A stretch of DNA of 64,000 bases from Desulfatitalea tepidiphila. Its GTDB lineage: Bacteria > Desulfobacterota > Desulfobacteria > Desulfobacterales > Desulfosarcinaceae. Location: assembly GCF_001293685.1 (NCBI RefSeq), contig NZ_BCAG01000005.1, positions 372,001 through 436,000 on the forward strand, in the 5' to 3' direction. This document shows positions 43,822-53,326 of this stretch, piece by piece. Every line of letters begins with the position of its first letter. Position 1 is the stretch's first letter. Below the pieces are notes generated by a model. The model did no database searches and was not told the origin of the DNA. It saw nothing but the letters and a program-made list of their open reading frames with translations. Position numbers and translations under genes: made by a program.

Positions 43822-45549
43822 TCAGTTTCCGGCCTGCACGATCAGCTCCTTGCGGTAATGATCGAGCAGCGTGGACTTGGACAGCAACCCGACAAAACGG
43901 CGATTCTCGACCACCGGCAAGGCCTCCAGATCCTCATGCTCCATAAGCGAAAGCACTTCGGAGAGTTCGTCATCCGGCGCCACGGTAGGCACGTTCGACT
44001 CCATGAGTTGTTCGATCATAAGAACGCCGTACATCTGGCGATCGAACAGGAATGGCCGGATGCGATCCACAAAAATCATGCCCTGGTAGGCCCCGCTGTG
44101 CGGGTCCACCACCGGAAACAGGTGTTCCTTCGACTGCTCGAGAATGGTCAGAAATTCACGCAGCAACATATCGCCGCGCAAGAGCGTCGGAACCTCTTTG
44201 ACCAATTCTCGTACGGCCAGATCGGAGAGCACCCGGGCATCGGTGCCCGGACGGAGAAACTGGCCCCTCTCGATCAGGTCCCGCAGATAGTATGACGCGG
44301 GTTCGATATAGTAGCAAAAGGTGGAGGTCAATGCCGAAACGATGATCAGGGGCAGGATCACATCATACCCGCCGGTGATTTCCACCACCAGAAAAATGCC
44401 GGTTAACGGCGCCTGCAAAATGCCGCTCAACAGCCCGGCCATTCCCAGCAGGGCGAAACAGCCTTCGTTGCTGAGGATCGCCGTGGGCATGATCCAGCTG
44501 AGAAAACGGTGGTAAACCAGGCCCACGAGGCTGCCGATCATCAGGCTGGGGGCGAAAATACCGCCCGATCCACCCCAACCCAGCGTCAAGGCCGTGGCCA
44601 GCATCTTGGCCGCCATCACCAGGGCGGCCAGCAGGAGGCCCTGGGAAAAAGTACCCTGGATCATCTGCTGCACCGAGAGATAGCCTTCGCCCAGCACAAA
44701 CGGCAGATAGATCCCGAGCAGGCCCACGGCCAGCCCGCCGACGGCCGGACGGACCAATGGCGGAATGGGGGTTCGCATGGCCACCCCATGCATGCCCTTA
44801 AGCATTCTTCCCAGCACCACGGAAACCACGGTGGCCACTATCACCACGCCGAAACTGGCGGCGATATCGGGCAACCCGATGGTGTAGTGCTGACGAGGAA
44901 AAACAATCTGATTCCCCTGGAGCAGCCGGCTCACTTCGGTCCCCGCCACCGCGGCGATGGCGATGGGAATGATATTGAACGACCGCCATTCACCGAGAAT
45001 CACCTCGACCGTGAAGACCAGTCCGGTAATCGGCGCATTGAAAATCGAAGCGATGGCGCCGGCCGCCCCGCATCCCACCAGCGTGATGCGTTGCCGCTCT
45101 TTGAGTGAAAAAAATTTGGCGATATTGGAGCCCAGGGCCGCCCCGCTGATCACGACCGGCGCTTCCGGACCTGCCGAACCGCCGCTCCCGATGGTCAGGC
45201 AACTGGACACCAGTCGCGAATAGCTGGATCGAAACCGCAGCAGACCGCCATAGCGCGATACCGCATAGACCACCTCCGGGACCCCGTGACCGGCGCGTTC
45301 TTTCATCAGAACATTGAGAAATATTGCCGAGAGGGTGGCACCAACGGCCGGCAGGACGACACCCCACCAGTGATGATGCAACGTGTGCAGCGCCGTACCC
45401 ATGAAATGGAGGGAGCGATTCAGAGCGACCGCCGCCAGACCACTGCAGGCGCCCACCAGACCGGCCATGGCAATGACAATCAAACGGTCATCGGATCTAA
45501 AAACGGCCCATTTGCGCCTGGCCGCTTTCAGCATGCCGCGTTCGCTCAT
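43822..45549 (-). CDS. ClC-family chloride channel/antiporter with CBS domains
   Basis: 575 residues. About 11 hydrophobic helices in the first 430. ClC motifs: GSGGSAGPEAPVVISGAALG (the selectivity loop with the gating-glutamate position), FNAPITGLVFTVEV and the final VEITGGYDVILP helix. Two CBS domains (about 445-500 and 515-572; LPVVENRRFVGLLSKSTLLDHY) probably regulate it by nucleotide binding. It exchanges or conducts chloride or related anions. The PTS-IIA-like gene lies just upstream, 44 bases away. Confidence 0.9.
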   Translation of the reverse strand: MSERGMLKAARRKWAVFRSDDRLIVIAMAGLVGACSGLAAVALNRSLHFMGTALHTLHHHWWGVVLPAVGATLSAIFLNVLMKERAGHGVPEVVYAVSRYGGLLRFRSSYSRLVSSCLTIGSGGSAGPEAPVVISGAALGSNIAKFFSLKERQRITLVGCGAAGAIASIFNAPITGLVFTVEVILGEWRSFNIIPIAIAAVAGTEVSRLLQGNQIVFPRQHYTIGLPDIAASFGVVIVATVVSVVLGRMLKGMHGVAMRTPIPPLVRPAVGGLAVGLLGIYLPFVLGEGYLSVQQMIQGTFSQGLLLAALVMAAKMLATALTLGWGGSGGIFAPSLMIGSLVGLVYHRFLSWIMPTAILSNEGCFALLGMAGLLSGILQAPLTGIFLVVEITGGYDVILPLIIVSALTSTFCYYIEPASYYLRDLIERGQFLRPGTDARVLSDLAVRELVKEVPTLLRGDMLLREFLTILEQSKEHLFPVVDPHSGAYQGMIFVDRIRPFLFDRQMYGVLMIEQLMESNVPTVAPDDELSEVLSLMEHEDLEALPVVENRRFVGLLSKSTLLDHYRKELIVQAGN

Positions 45550-45593
45550 GTTGAATCACATACCCTTATGTACGCTGCGGTTTGAACGATGGG

Positions 45594-46262
45594 TCATTGC
45601 ATCTCGGCCAACCTGTCCAAGAGCGCCTGGGCAGGCGGCGCAGTCAGCAGATAATCCCGGAACGAACGGTTGCGAAGGAAAAAAGAGATCTTGGACAAAA
45701 GGGTCAGATGCAGCTTGGTCGACCCGCTGAGCAGCACCATCATCACGGAAACCGGCTGGCCATCGATGGCATCGTATGGGATAGGCCGGGCGAAAAAACA
45801 GGTGCTGATCTGCGGCAGCATCAGACCGACACCCGGATTGGCCCTGGGATGGGGCAGCGCGATCCCATGACCGATGCCCGTGGAAGCCAGTTGTTCCCGT
45901 TCGATCAATTTTTCGAAAACGATTTTGCGATCGATCCGCTCCAGGTTGGGGATGTTGGCCACTGCGGCCTGCAAGGCCGCCTCTTTGCTGTCCCCTGTCA
46001 GGCCATAAAAGATGCCCCCCCGTTGCATGGCCGGCAATACCCCGTCGAAGGCCGCCTCCTCGCTGGGCTGCACGGCACCCGCTGTCTCGTGGATGCTGAG
46101 TTTGTGCTCGTCGGCCCATCGCTCGAACATCTCCTGCCGGATCACATACTCGCCCCGGTTGCGCTGCATGGGAATTTTCCCCTGGCGCACCCAGCGGTGA
46201 AGCGTCTCCAAGGGGATGCTCAGGCGCGTGGCGACTTCTTTTATGGTGAGCTCCACAGGCAT
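45594..46262 (-). CDS. EIIA-Ntr-type PTS protein with N-terminal helix-turn-helix
   Basis: 222 residues from the ATG behind GGGAAAGAACGC. Residues 1-50 form an excisionase-type helix-turn-helix (LTIKEVATRLSIPLETLHRWVRQGKIP, then YVIRQEMFERW). From about 75 it is a fructose/nitrogen-type EIIA domain with the phosphorylatable histidine in GIGHGIALPHPRA and the FPISTCFF-like strand. EIIA-Ntr proteins regulate rather than transport. The DNA-binding head suggests a phosphorylation-controlled regulator. It precedes the ClC channel gene on the same strand. Confidence 0.85.
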   Translation of the reverse strand: MPVELTIKEVATRLSIPLETLHRWVRQGKIPMQRNRGEYVIRQEMFERWADEHKLSIHETAGAVQPSEEAAFDGVLPAMQRGGIFYGLTGDSKEAALQAAVANIPNLERIDRKIVFEKLIEREQLASTGIGHGIALPHPRANPGVGLMLPQISTCFFARPIPYDAIDGQPVSVMMVLLSGSTKLHLTLLSKISFFLRNRSFRDYLLTAPPAQALLDRLAEMQ

Positions 46263-46348
46263 GCGTTCTTTCCCATCCACGATTAAAACAAAAAAACCTA
46301 ACCCAATACATTTTGCCCAAAAAGTCAATCCCATATCGCCGGCAGGGC

Positions 46349-46421
46349 AGGGATTCTAACTGAATTCTATTCATTAAGCCCGGCGTGAGTGGGACAGGTG
46401 GCCGATGCCACAGGGCAAGCG
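46349..46421. repeat. palindromic MITE-like element, fragment G (left end)
   Basis: 73 bases in B orientation: AGGGATTCTAACTGAATT, TCATTAAGCCCGGCGTGAG, then ACAGGTGGCCGATGCCACA. The match stops at about 46421. What follows (46422-46620) is unrelated and contains a different inverted repeat. Confidence 0.75.
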
Positions 46422-46467
46422 AATTCAAACTCCGGAAGCGTGGCAAACGGGCAGGGCCAGCGCAGTC

Positions 46468-46577
46468 GTGCCCATCCTCAAACGGAGCCCATGACTGCGC
46501 TGCGTCGGTCGACCCCCTCATGGCTTCGGGAGCCAAGGTCGCGCGCCGAACCGGCCGTGCCGTTTCAGGATGGGCAC
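46468..46577. repeat. separate inverted repeat beside fragment G
   Basis: GTGCCCATCCTCAAACGG (46468-46485) pairs with CCGTTTCAGGATGGGCAC (46560-46577), 17 of 18 positions, around a loop of about 74 bases. It replaces the core of element G. No other copy of this repeat was noticed in the window. Confidence 0.65.
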
Positions 46578-46632
46578 GAAAAGAGAGCCCACCGTTCTGA
46601 ATTTTCAGATTGACGCTGTCGTCGAAATGCGC

Positions 46633-47061
46633 CTACCAACCCCTGGCGTTGATGATAGTTTTCAGTTTCGTTTCCATCTGTTTTTCGACCAACACCATTT
46701 TCTCGGCCCTGGCCTGGTGAATTTTCTCGGTCAGCGCATCGATATCCGCAGGTTTTTCCACGAAATCCATGGCACCCAGCTTCATCGCCTCGATCCCCTT
46801 TTCCAGGGTGGCATGCCCGGAAAGCAGGATCACCTGTAACTCCGGCCTCTTGCGCTTGATCGCCTTCAGGGTTTCCAATCCGTCCATACCCGGCATCATC
46901 AGATCGAGCACAATGGCATCAAATCCACCTTTCTCGACCTGCTCCAGCGCATCCAGGGCCGATTCTGCCGTGGTCACCTCCATGCCCCGGGCGCTCATGC
47001 GTTCGGACATGACTTCCAGGAAATCGGTTTCATCATCGACGAGTAAAATTTTTTCTGCCAT
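46633..47061 (-). CDS. response regulator (receiver domain)
   Basis: 142 residues, receiver domain plus a short basic C-terminal tail. LLVDDETDF holds the acidic pocket, IVLDLMMPGMDG the phospho-aspartate, LSGHATLEKG the switch Thr and VEKPADID the Lys. There is no DNA-binding or enzymatic output domain, so it works as a phosphorelay or protein-interaction switch. The partner is probably one of the histidine kinases transcribed just upstream. Confidence 0.88.
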   Translation of the reverse strand: MAEKILLVDDETDFLEVMSERMSARGMEVTTAESALDALEQVEKGGFDAIVLDLMMPGMDGLETLKAIKRKRPELQVILLSGHATLEKGIEAMKLGAMDFVEKPADIDALTEKIHQARAEKMVLVEKQMETKLKTIINARGW

Positions 47062-47117
47062 ATGGTGCCTCCTTTCGGCCGCCTACCCATCTGACCCCGT
47101 TGCGGGCAGACAGGAGA

Positions 47118-47774
47118 TCAACGATTCGACAGGTTCACGAGAAGCGTTCCCGCATCGGGATCGATGTGGCACGCTGCATCCAACGATTGTAGCAAAACAT
47201 TTTCGGCTTCTCCGGGAAATTCCCCCTTGTCCGCCCCCTTCAACCCGGAAAGCGGTGAAAAAAGAATTCGTGCCCCATCCTCGACTTTTTCGACTTGCAG
47301 ATGCAACACCTTCTCCGGACCCAAAACCTCTAAACTAAATGTCATACAATGACCCAAAAAGGTCAACAGCCAAAATGGCGCCGTCTTGACCGTCATCGGC
47401 AATTCTCCCATCGACAACTGCAGCGTCGCCTGCTTCATGGAGACTTCCCGCTGGGTCAACGCGGCCAGCAACGAAACGACGTCGTTCAGGTCGACCGTGG
47501 TCAGCGGTTCGTCGATACTGTGTCCGAAGCGATTGAGATGTCTGATCAGCGTGTCGGCCCGGCGGGTCTGTTGGTCGATGCGATCGGCCAATATTTTAAG
47601 GCGTTCGGGTTTAAGCGGTGTGCCCTTTTCAGCCATCAACAGGTAATCGTTCAGCAGGCCGGCATTTTCCTTGATAATCGCGAGCGCGTTTTTCAACTCG
47701 TGGGACACCGATGCCGTCGTACGGCCGAAAAACTGCAGTCCGGTCCAGCCGGGCAAGTCCGTGGTGGTGGTCAT
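47118..47774 (-). CDS. degenerate histidine kinase (phosphotransfer domain, no functional ATPase)
   Basis: 218 residues from the ATG behind GGAGGCGACC. Residues 15-80 look like a DHp domain with a histidine in TASVSHELKNALAIIKENAG. The following part is ATPase-like in length, but the N, G1 and G2 boxes cannot be found (no NxxxNA, DxGxG or GTGLGL). It therefore cannot bind ATP in the usual way and probably acts as a phosphotransfer or scaffold protein. Its start overlaps the stop of the next receiver gene by 4 bases. Confidence 0.75.
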   Translation of the reverse strand: MTTTTDLPGWTGLQFFGRTTASVSHELKNALAIIKENAGLLNDYLLMAEKGTPLKPERLKILADRIDQQTRRADTLIRHLNRFGHSIDEPLTTVDLNDVVSLLAALTQREVSMKQATLQLSMGELPMTVKTAPFWLLTFLGHCMTFSLEVLGPEKVLHLQVEKVEDGARILFSPLSGLKGADKGEFPGEAENVLLQSLDAACHIDPDAGTLLVNLSNR

Positions 47775-48145
47775 TGGTCGCCTCCAATGTCCCCTATCAA
47801 CTCCTTCATCCGCTTTAAAAGATCCTCGATATCCACGGGCTTGACCATGTAGCAGGTCTCGCCCTCCTGGCATTTGACCTTGTTGAAGTCCATCTCCGAT
47901 CCATAGCCGGTCACGAAGATGAACTTCATGCGGGGATGTCGTTCGTGGAGGCGCTCCCTGAGTTCCAGCCCACCGATCTTGGGCATTTTCACATCCAGTA
48001 TGGCCAGATCGTAATCGACCGCATCGGCTTTATCTATGGCTGCCTGGGCCGTAGTCACCCAATCGGCCTTGATACCGCGCAAATCGAGTCTTTCCGCCAG
48101 GGCAGAGGCCAAATCCACCTCGTCGTCAACCAGCAGTACGCGCAT
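47771..48145 (-). CDS. response regulator (receiver domain)
   Basis: 124 residues, receiver only. VLLVDDEVDLA, LAILDVKMPKIGG (phospho-aspartate), FVTGYGSEMD and MVKPVDIED are the standard receiver motifs. A CQEGETC pair gives two nearby cysteines before the Lys motif, which is unusual. It overlaps the histidine kinase gene upstream by 20 bases and the degenerate kinase gene downstream by 4, so the three are one unit. Confidence 0.88.
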   Translation of the reverse strand: MRVLLVDDEVDLASALAERLDLRGIKADWVTTAQAAIDKADAVDYDLAILDVKMPKIGGLELRERLHERHPRMKFIFVTGYGSEMDFNKVKCQEGETCYMVKPVDIEDLLKRMKELIGDIGGDQ

Positions 48146-49892
48146 CGTTTCGTCCTTTCCGGGGCGGCATGGTCATCGGCAGTTGTATTTCAAAGGTGGT
48201 GCCCACGTCGACCTCACTGGAAACCGCGATCTGACCGCCGATCTCATGCGCCAGGCTATAGGTGATCGAGAGCCCCAGTCCTGTGCCACCCTGCCCGGTT
48301 TTGGTAGAGAAAAAGGGTTCGAAAATCCGATTCAGGTCCTCCTTGGGGATACCGCAACCATCATCGCTGATCCTGACGGTCACGCCCCGGGTACCCGCCG
48401 AAGGTAAAACCTGAACATTGATATGGCCGCCGTTGGGCACCGCCGCACAGGCATTGTTGACGATATTCAGAAAGATCTGCTGGAGTTTACCCCGATCGCT
48501 TTGAATGGTCGCAGCTTCGGGAGACACCTCTATATTGATCTGCACTTCCCGTACCTGGGCCTGCTTTTCGATGAAACTGAACACCTCATACACCACCTCG
48601 CCCACATTGATCTCTTCGACCGTGGCCTCCAGGTTGCGGGCAAACGTCAACAGCCGCTTGGTGATCCGGCCCGCCCGCTTGACCGAGGCCGAGATGGCAT
48701 CGACCAGGCCGATCAGCTTCTCATCGGCCGAATAGGTCTTCTTGAAGGTGAACAGGTCCTTGATCAACCCGGCCTTCTCACCGATGATGGCCAGCGGGTT
48801 GTTGATCTCGTGGGCCACGCTGGCCGCCATGCGACCAATGGAAGCCATTTTGTTAGCATACTCCACATGGTGCAAACTGACGAGGCGTTTTTCGTCGGCC
48901 ACGTACATGTTGTTGACCATATAGGTGGCCGTGCCGAGGATCACCCCCAAGATCAAGGTCACGCTGATGACCAGAAACAGAATCAGTCCCAGACGGGTAC
49001 GGTGCCACGAGCGCATCAGGTCCTGCTTCTTTTTGACAATCATCAGGATGAACGGGGTATCCTGAATGAAACGATAGCCGATCAACAGCTTTTCCCCCTC
49101 GGGATTGACCGCGTCGACCAGCTCGGTGGCCGAACTGAATTCAGGAATAGGCAAATCCAAGTAATCCAGTACTTGACCATGGTATCGCGAATTGGTCTGC
49201 AGGATCCCGTCTCGGTTGATGATAAAAGCATCACCGAGACCTCCCAGTTCCAGGTTGGCAAGCAGATCCTCAAACGGCGAGATCCCGACCGACGCCCTTA
49301 AAATCTGAAAGTCCCCATCGGGCATCGTCTGCTTGACGGCAATGACCAGATGCGGCACCTGCCGGAATCCGAGGAAAATATCGCTGACATAGACACCGCG
49401 CTCGACGACCTGCTGAAACCAGGGTTGCTCGTGGTAATCCTTGTCATACAACTCGAAATCCCCCACATAGGCCTCCTGCTCGCCGCTGGACCCGATAACG
49501 CCCAAATCGACGAATCCGCCACCGAAACTTTTCTGCAGGGCATCGAGTATGAAGGCCAGACGAATCGGATCGCCCAGGTCATCCGCAGGATTGTCCCGTA
49601 CAATGAAATCGAGGGCCGCACGTCGCTCGATGAGGAAAAAACCGATGGCGCGCTGGGTATTGGCCACCACCCGGGCCGTGGTGGACCGGAACTCGGATTC
49701 GAAGGCCTGTTCGGTCACCTTGTAATCCACCAGGGTGATGAATATCAACGGCAGCAAGGCCACCACCCCGGTGAGCAGGACCGACAATTTCCAGATGCGG
49801 CGATAATTGAACAGGTATCTGGGGGCCCCCGGTAAGTGATCGGGAACGTTCCAGAAACCTGGTATGAAGTTGCGTACCGGCATGGGGTTCAT
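48126..49892 (-). CDS. membrane sensor histidine kinase with periplasmic Cache domain
   Basis: 588 residues. Two membrane helices (about 34-54 and 300-325) frame a periplasmic double-Cache-type sensor (FGGGFVDLGVIGSSGEQEAYVGDF, then YHEQPWFQQV). The cytoplasmic kinase core follows: H-box AASVAHEINNPLAII, N-box NIVNNACAAV, DDGCGIP and GTGLGLSIT. It should autophosphorylate and pass phosphate to the neighbouring receivers. No HAMP domain is obvious. The next genes downstream, in order, are receiver, degenerate kinase, receiver. Confidence 0.9.
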   Translation of the reverse strand: MNPMPVRNFIPGFWNVPDHLPGAPRYLFNYRRIWKLSVLLTGVVALLPLIFITLVDYKVTEQAFESEFRSTTARVVANTQRAIGFFLIERRAALDFIVRDNPADDLGDPIRLAFILDALQKSFGGGFVDLGVIGSSGEQEAYVGDFELYDKDYHEQPWFQQVVERGVYVSDIFLGFRQVPHLVIAVKQTMPDGDFQILRASVGISPFEDLLANLELGGLGDAFIINRDGILQTNSRYHGQVLDYLDLPIPEFSSATELVDAVNPEGEKLLIGYRFIQDTPFILMIVKKKQDLMRSWHRTRLGLILFLVISVTLILGVILGTATYMVNNMYVADEKRLVSLHHVEYANKMASIGRMAASVAHEINNPLAIIGEKAGLIKDLFTFKKTYSADEKLIGLVDAISASVKRAGRITKRLLTFARNLEATVEEINVGEVVYEVFSFIEKQAQVREVQINIEVSPEAATIQSDRGKLQQIFLNIVNNACAAVPNGGHINVQVLPSAGTRGVTVRISDDGCGIPKEDLNRIFEPFFSTKTGQGGTGLGLSITYSLAHEIGGQIAVSSEVDVGTTFEIQLPMTMPPRKGRNDARTAG

Positions 49893-49949
49893 CTCATTTT
49901 GGCCGGCCGTAATGTCGCCACAGGACGCCTGGGGCTAAATTACCGCCGG

Positions 49950-51170
49950 TTACTTCGTATGCTTGCGCTGAATCTTCTCATTGGCCCGTTTGATGGTCGC
50001 GCTGAGTTCCTCCACATCCACCGGCTTTTGCAGATAGGCGAATGCACCCAGCTGCATGCAGGTTTCCCGGTCCGCGTCGGAGCCGTGGCCGGTCAGGATG
50101 ATCACCTCGATCTCGGGCTGCGTCTCCTTGACCCGGCGCAATACTTCTATACCATCGATTCCCGGCATTTTTAAGTCCAGGATCATCACGTCCGGTTCAT
50201 CTTCGCGCACCACCTCCAGGGCCGACTCGCCATCATAGGCCACGGCGGACCCCAAATCACGCATGAGCAGGCGCTCGGACAGGGTTTGCACGAATTCACG
50301 CTCATCATCGACCAAAAGAATTCTGGAAGGCATATTAAAATCCTGTTTTCGATAAATGTCGGCCTGGTAAAAGCCAGGGCCGACCTTGGTGGTCACTTCC
50401 TTTACCTCGGGCACCTTGCCGGCAATGGTTTTCAGTTCGTTTTCCAGACGGCTGAGCATCAACACGTGCTTGTTGATGGTCAAGGTCACGACACCATCCT
50501 TGGCGCTTACGATCACCTGATGTCCCTGGTTGACCAGGGCCACCTCCACTTCTGCGGCCAGCAGAAAATCGGCTACGGCTGCATCGCTCCGCGCCGTTCG
50601 GCGAACGACATCCGAAGCCGCGTTTTTGGCGATGTCACGGGCAATCTCCTCAGGGGCCAGTTTGTCCGTGGGCAGCACCATGTCATACAGATCCGATGCC
50701 CAGGGGTCGGAAATCTCCCGCAAGCTTTGAACCCATGCGGCCCGATCTTCATCCTGCTTATGGATCAGTTTGAGGGCGTCCGGTTCCGGGACATTCATGG
50801 TCGTCATGGCCTTGACCAGCCGTGATTTCAAATCGGCGATGAGACAGATGCGAAGCACATGGCTGATCCTGGAAGGGATCAGATGACTGACGAATCCGTT
50901 GACGATCAACCCGTCCTCTCCGATGGCTTGGGCGGTCACCAGTCGCAGATAGGCAATAGCCCGCTCACGATCATGGGTGAATTTATTGAACACCGAGGGT
51001 TGGGCTGCAAAGGCACGCTCGACCTTGGCTTCGGACATGCCGGCAAGCTGGCCGGCCCGCTCGATCAAATCGACATCACCAACCAGGCGATAGCCGGTCT
51101 GTTCGGCCATGGCGCGCAAAACGATCTCTTCGTCACAGAAACTGCCGCTGAATAATGAAATGATGGACAT
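49950..51170 (-). CDS. cytidylate-kinase-like / BON / receiver fusion
   Basis: 406 residues in three parts. About 1-190 resembles the cytidylate-kinase-like family of small P-loop relatives (FCDEEIVLRAMAEQTGYRLVG at the start; RARDDRA-like KQDEDRAAWVQ). About 205-275 is BON-like (VALVNQGHQVIVSAKDGVVTL, then KTIAGKVPEVKEVTTKV). From about 285 comes a complete receiver (LLVDDEREF, IMILDLKMPGIDG-like, LTGHGSD, LQKPVDVE). The N-terminal P-loop GSFCD lacks the usual GxxGxGK, so kinase activity is doubtful. Part of the signalling block, 57 bases upstream of the sensor kinase gene. Confidence 0.72.
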   Translation of the reverse strand: MSIISLFSGSFCDEEIVLRAMAEQTGYRLVGDVDLIERAGQLAGMSEAKVERAFAAQPSVFNKFTHDRERAIAYLRLVTAQAIGEDGLIVNGFVSHLIPSRISHVLRICLIADLKSRLVKAMTTMNVPEPDALKLIHKQDEDRAAWVQSLREISDPWASDLYDMVLPTDKLAPEEIARDIAKNAASDVVRRTARSDAAVADFLLAAEVEVALVNQGHQVIVSAKDGVVTLTINKHVLMLSRLENELKTIAGKVPEVKEVTTKVGPGFYQADIYRKQDFNMPSRILLVDDEREFVQTLSERLLMRDLGSAVAYDGESALEVVREDEPDVMILDLKMPGIDGIEVLRRVKETQPEIEVIILTGHGSDADRETCMQLGAFAYLQKPVDVEELSATIKRANEKIQRKHTK

Positions 51171-51192
51171 GGTCTTCTCCCATTCACAGTCA

Positions 51193-53324
51193 TTAATTTT
51201 CTACGAGATGACAAACAGTCAACAATGGACAAGTCGGCTCACTACTCTCTTTATGGGCTTGGGGGTGCACCGCGGCAATAGCCTTTTCCATGGTCGGGAA
51301 CAAATGATCCCCACCTATCTTTTCCGGCAAATGGGTGTTGCGCAGCACTTTGAGCACGGCTTCGTTCACACCGCTCAACGAGATGTCCACACCGGCGCTG
51401 CGCAATCGGTCGATCAACAACGAAAGCGTCTCCTCGCCCGAGGCATCGATATCGTTGATGCCGTTGGCCACGAGGATAATATGCCGCAACTTCTTCTTGT
51501 TCCGAAGGATTTCCATCATCTTGTCTTCCAGGTAGCTGGAATTGGCGAAAAAGAGCGGGCCGTCGAAACGCACCATCGCGATGTATTCACACTCTTTCAA
51601 GCCATGGGTGCTGGCGCAGCGCAATGCATCGTCCGCAGCCCGCGCGAGGGATACCACCTTCGGACGCATGCTGTTGTACAAGAAGACGCCCAGCGACAAG
51701 ACCACACCGATCATGATGCCTTTGTCCAGATGGGGGGCGAATACCAGGGTCGCCAGAAACGAGATAATGGAAATCACGCCGTCATACCATTTGGCATGCC
51801 AGGCATGCACGAAACCGGAAACGTTCACCAGGCCGATCACCGCCATCATGATGACGGCGGCCAGCACCGATTGGGGCAGATGATACAATAACGGGGTAAA
51901 AATAACAGCACGATCACCACGGTCATACTGGTAAACACGCTGGAGAGCCCCGTTACGGCGCCGGCCTGCAGGTTGACCGCCGAACGCGAAAACGATCCGG
52001 AGGTCGGATAGCTCTTTCCGATGGCGCCAAGGATATTGGCCAGTCCCTGTCCGATCAATTCCTGGTTGGGGTCGAGACGCTGACCGGTCTTGGCAGCCAT
52101 GGCCTTGGCAATGGAGATGGCTTCCATGAAACCAAGCAGTGAAATGATGACCGCAAAGGGAAAAAGGTGTCCCACGACCGTCCACTGGATCTTGGGAATG
52201 GAGAGGGTGGGCACCCCTTTGGGGATGGTGCCGACCACAGCGCCGCCGCCCATCATGGTGATGGCCTCCGTCGGTATGGCGGCGTTACCCACCTTGATGT
52301 GCCAACGGCGGCCGTCGGTTTCCGCCCCGGCCGGCACGGCTTCAGATGGATAGAACCGCAACCCCTGATCGCCCTGAGGCACGCCCTTGAAAATAAGGTA
52401 GCGCATCCGTTCCCGGGCGACATGGGACTCCTCCTTGAGGCGGTTTATCTTTGCGTTGATGATGTCCATGTCGTGCTGGGCATCGATGGTGCCAAGGGTA
52501 TCGCCAGCGTTGGCCGCTTCGGTCAATTCTGCGCTCACCTCGGTTCGCTGCCTGGCGAGCGCCGCGATTTCAGAGGTGGCGGCATTGAATGAATCGAGCA
52601 GCTCCTGGACCTCCTGGGACTCGATTTGGCTGCGATCCACCTTGACATTGTGCTCGAAACCGATGGTCCAGGAGATCAGGGTGGTCACCACCACCGCCAC
52701 GAGAACGTTGGGAATGCGGGGATTGAGCATCTTGAGCCCGTACATGATGCCAAAGGCCAACGCACCCATGAAGAGGGTCGGCCAGTGTGTGTAATGACCG
52801 GCCGCCTGGATCACCCGCCAGATGGTTTCGTAATGGTGCCCGGCCTGGTCCACATAGACACCGAACATCTTGGAGAGCTGGGACGAGGCGATGATAATGG
52901 CGGCCGCATTGGTGAAGCCGTTGACCACCGGGTGGGAGAGAAAATTGACCACCAGCCCGAGTTTAAGCACCCCCAGCGCCAATTGGAATATGCCGACCAT
53001 GAGGGCCAGGATGATGGCATAGGCGATATACCCTTCGCTGCCGGCCGTGGCCAGGGGTTCCAGCGACGCCGCCGTCATCAACGACACGATGGCCACCGGT
53101 CCTGTGGCCAGTTGACGGCTGGAACCGAACAGGGCGGCGATCATGGGCGGCAGAAACGAAGCGTAAAGCCCGTAATAGGCCGGCATGCCCGCCAGTTGGG
53201 CATACGCCATGGATTGGGGGATCAACACGAGGGCCACGGTCAGCCCTGCGATCGCGTCGATCTTGAACGCACTGAATTTGTAGTCCTTGAACCATTCGAT
53301 AAAGGGGAAAACTTTGGCAAGCAT
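51193..53324 (-). pseudogene. SulP family anion transporter, reading frame interrupted
   Basis: The ATG is behind CAGGAGCTGAAG. The first frame gives a normal SulP transporter (IPQSMAYAQLAGMPAYYGLY, VVNGFTNAAAIIIA, GSFSRSAVNLQAGAVTG). It shifts at a run of five A on the plus strand (about 51898-51902) and stops at 51846. The second frame resumes with FTPLLYHLPQSVLAAVI and ends with a STAS domain (FFANSSYLEDKM, DASGEETLSLLI). One extra base restores about 710 residues. A coiled-coil insertion of about 80 residues lies in a loop near residues 215-310. Expression is probably coupled to tetR, 2 bases upstream. Confidence 0.82.
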
Positions 53325-53326
53325 CT

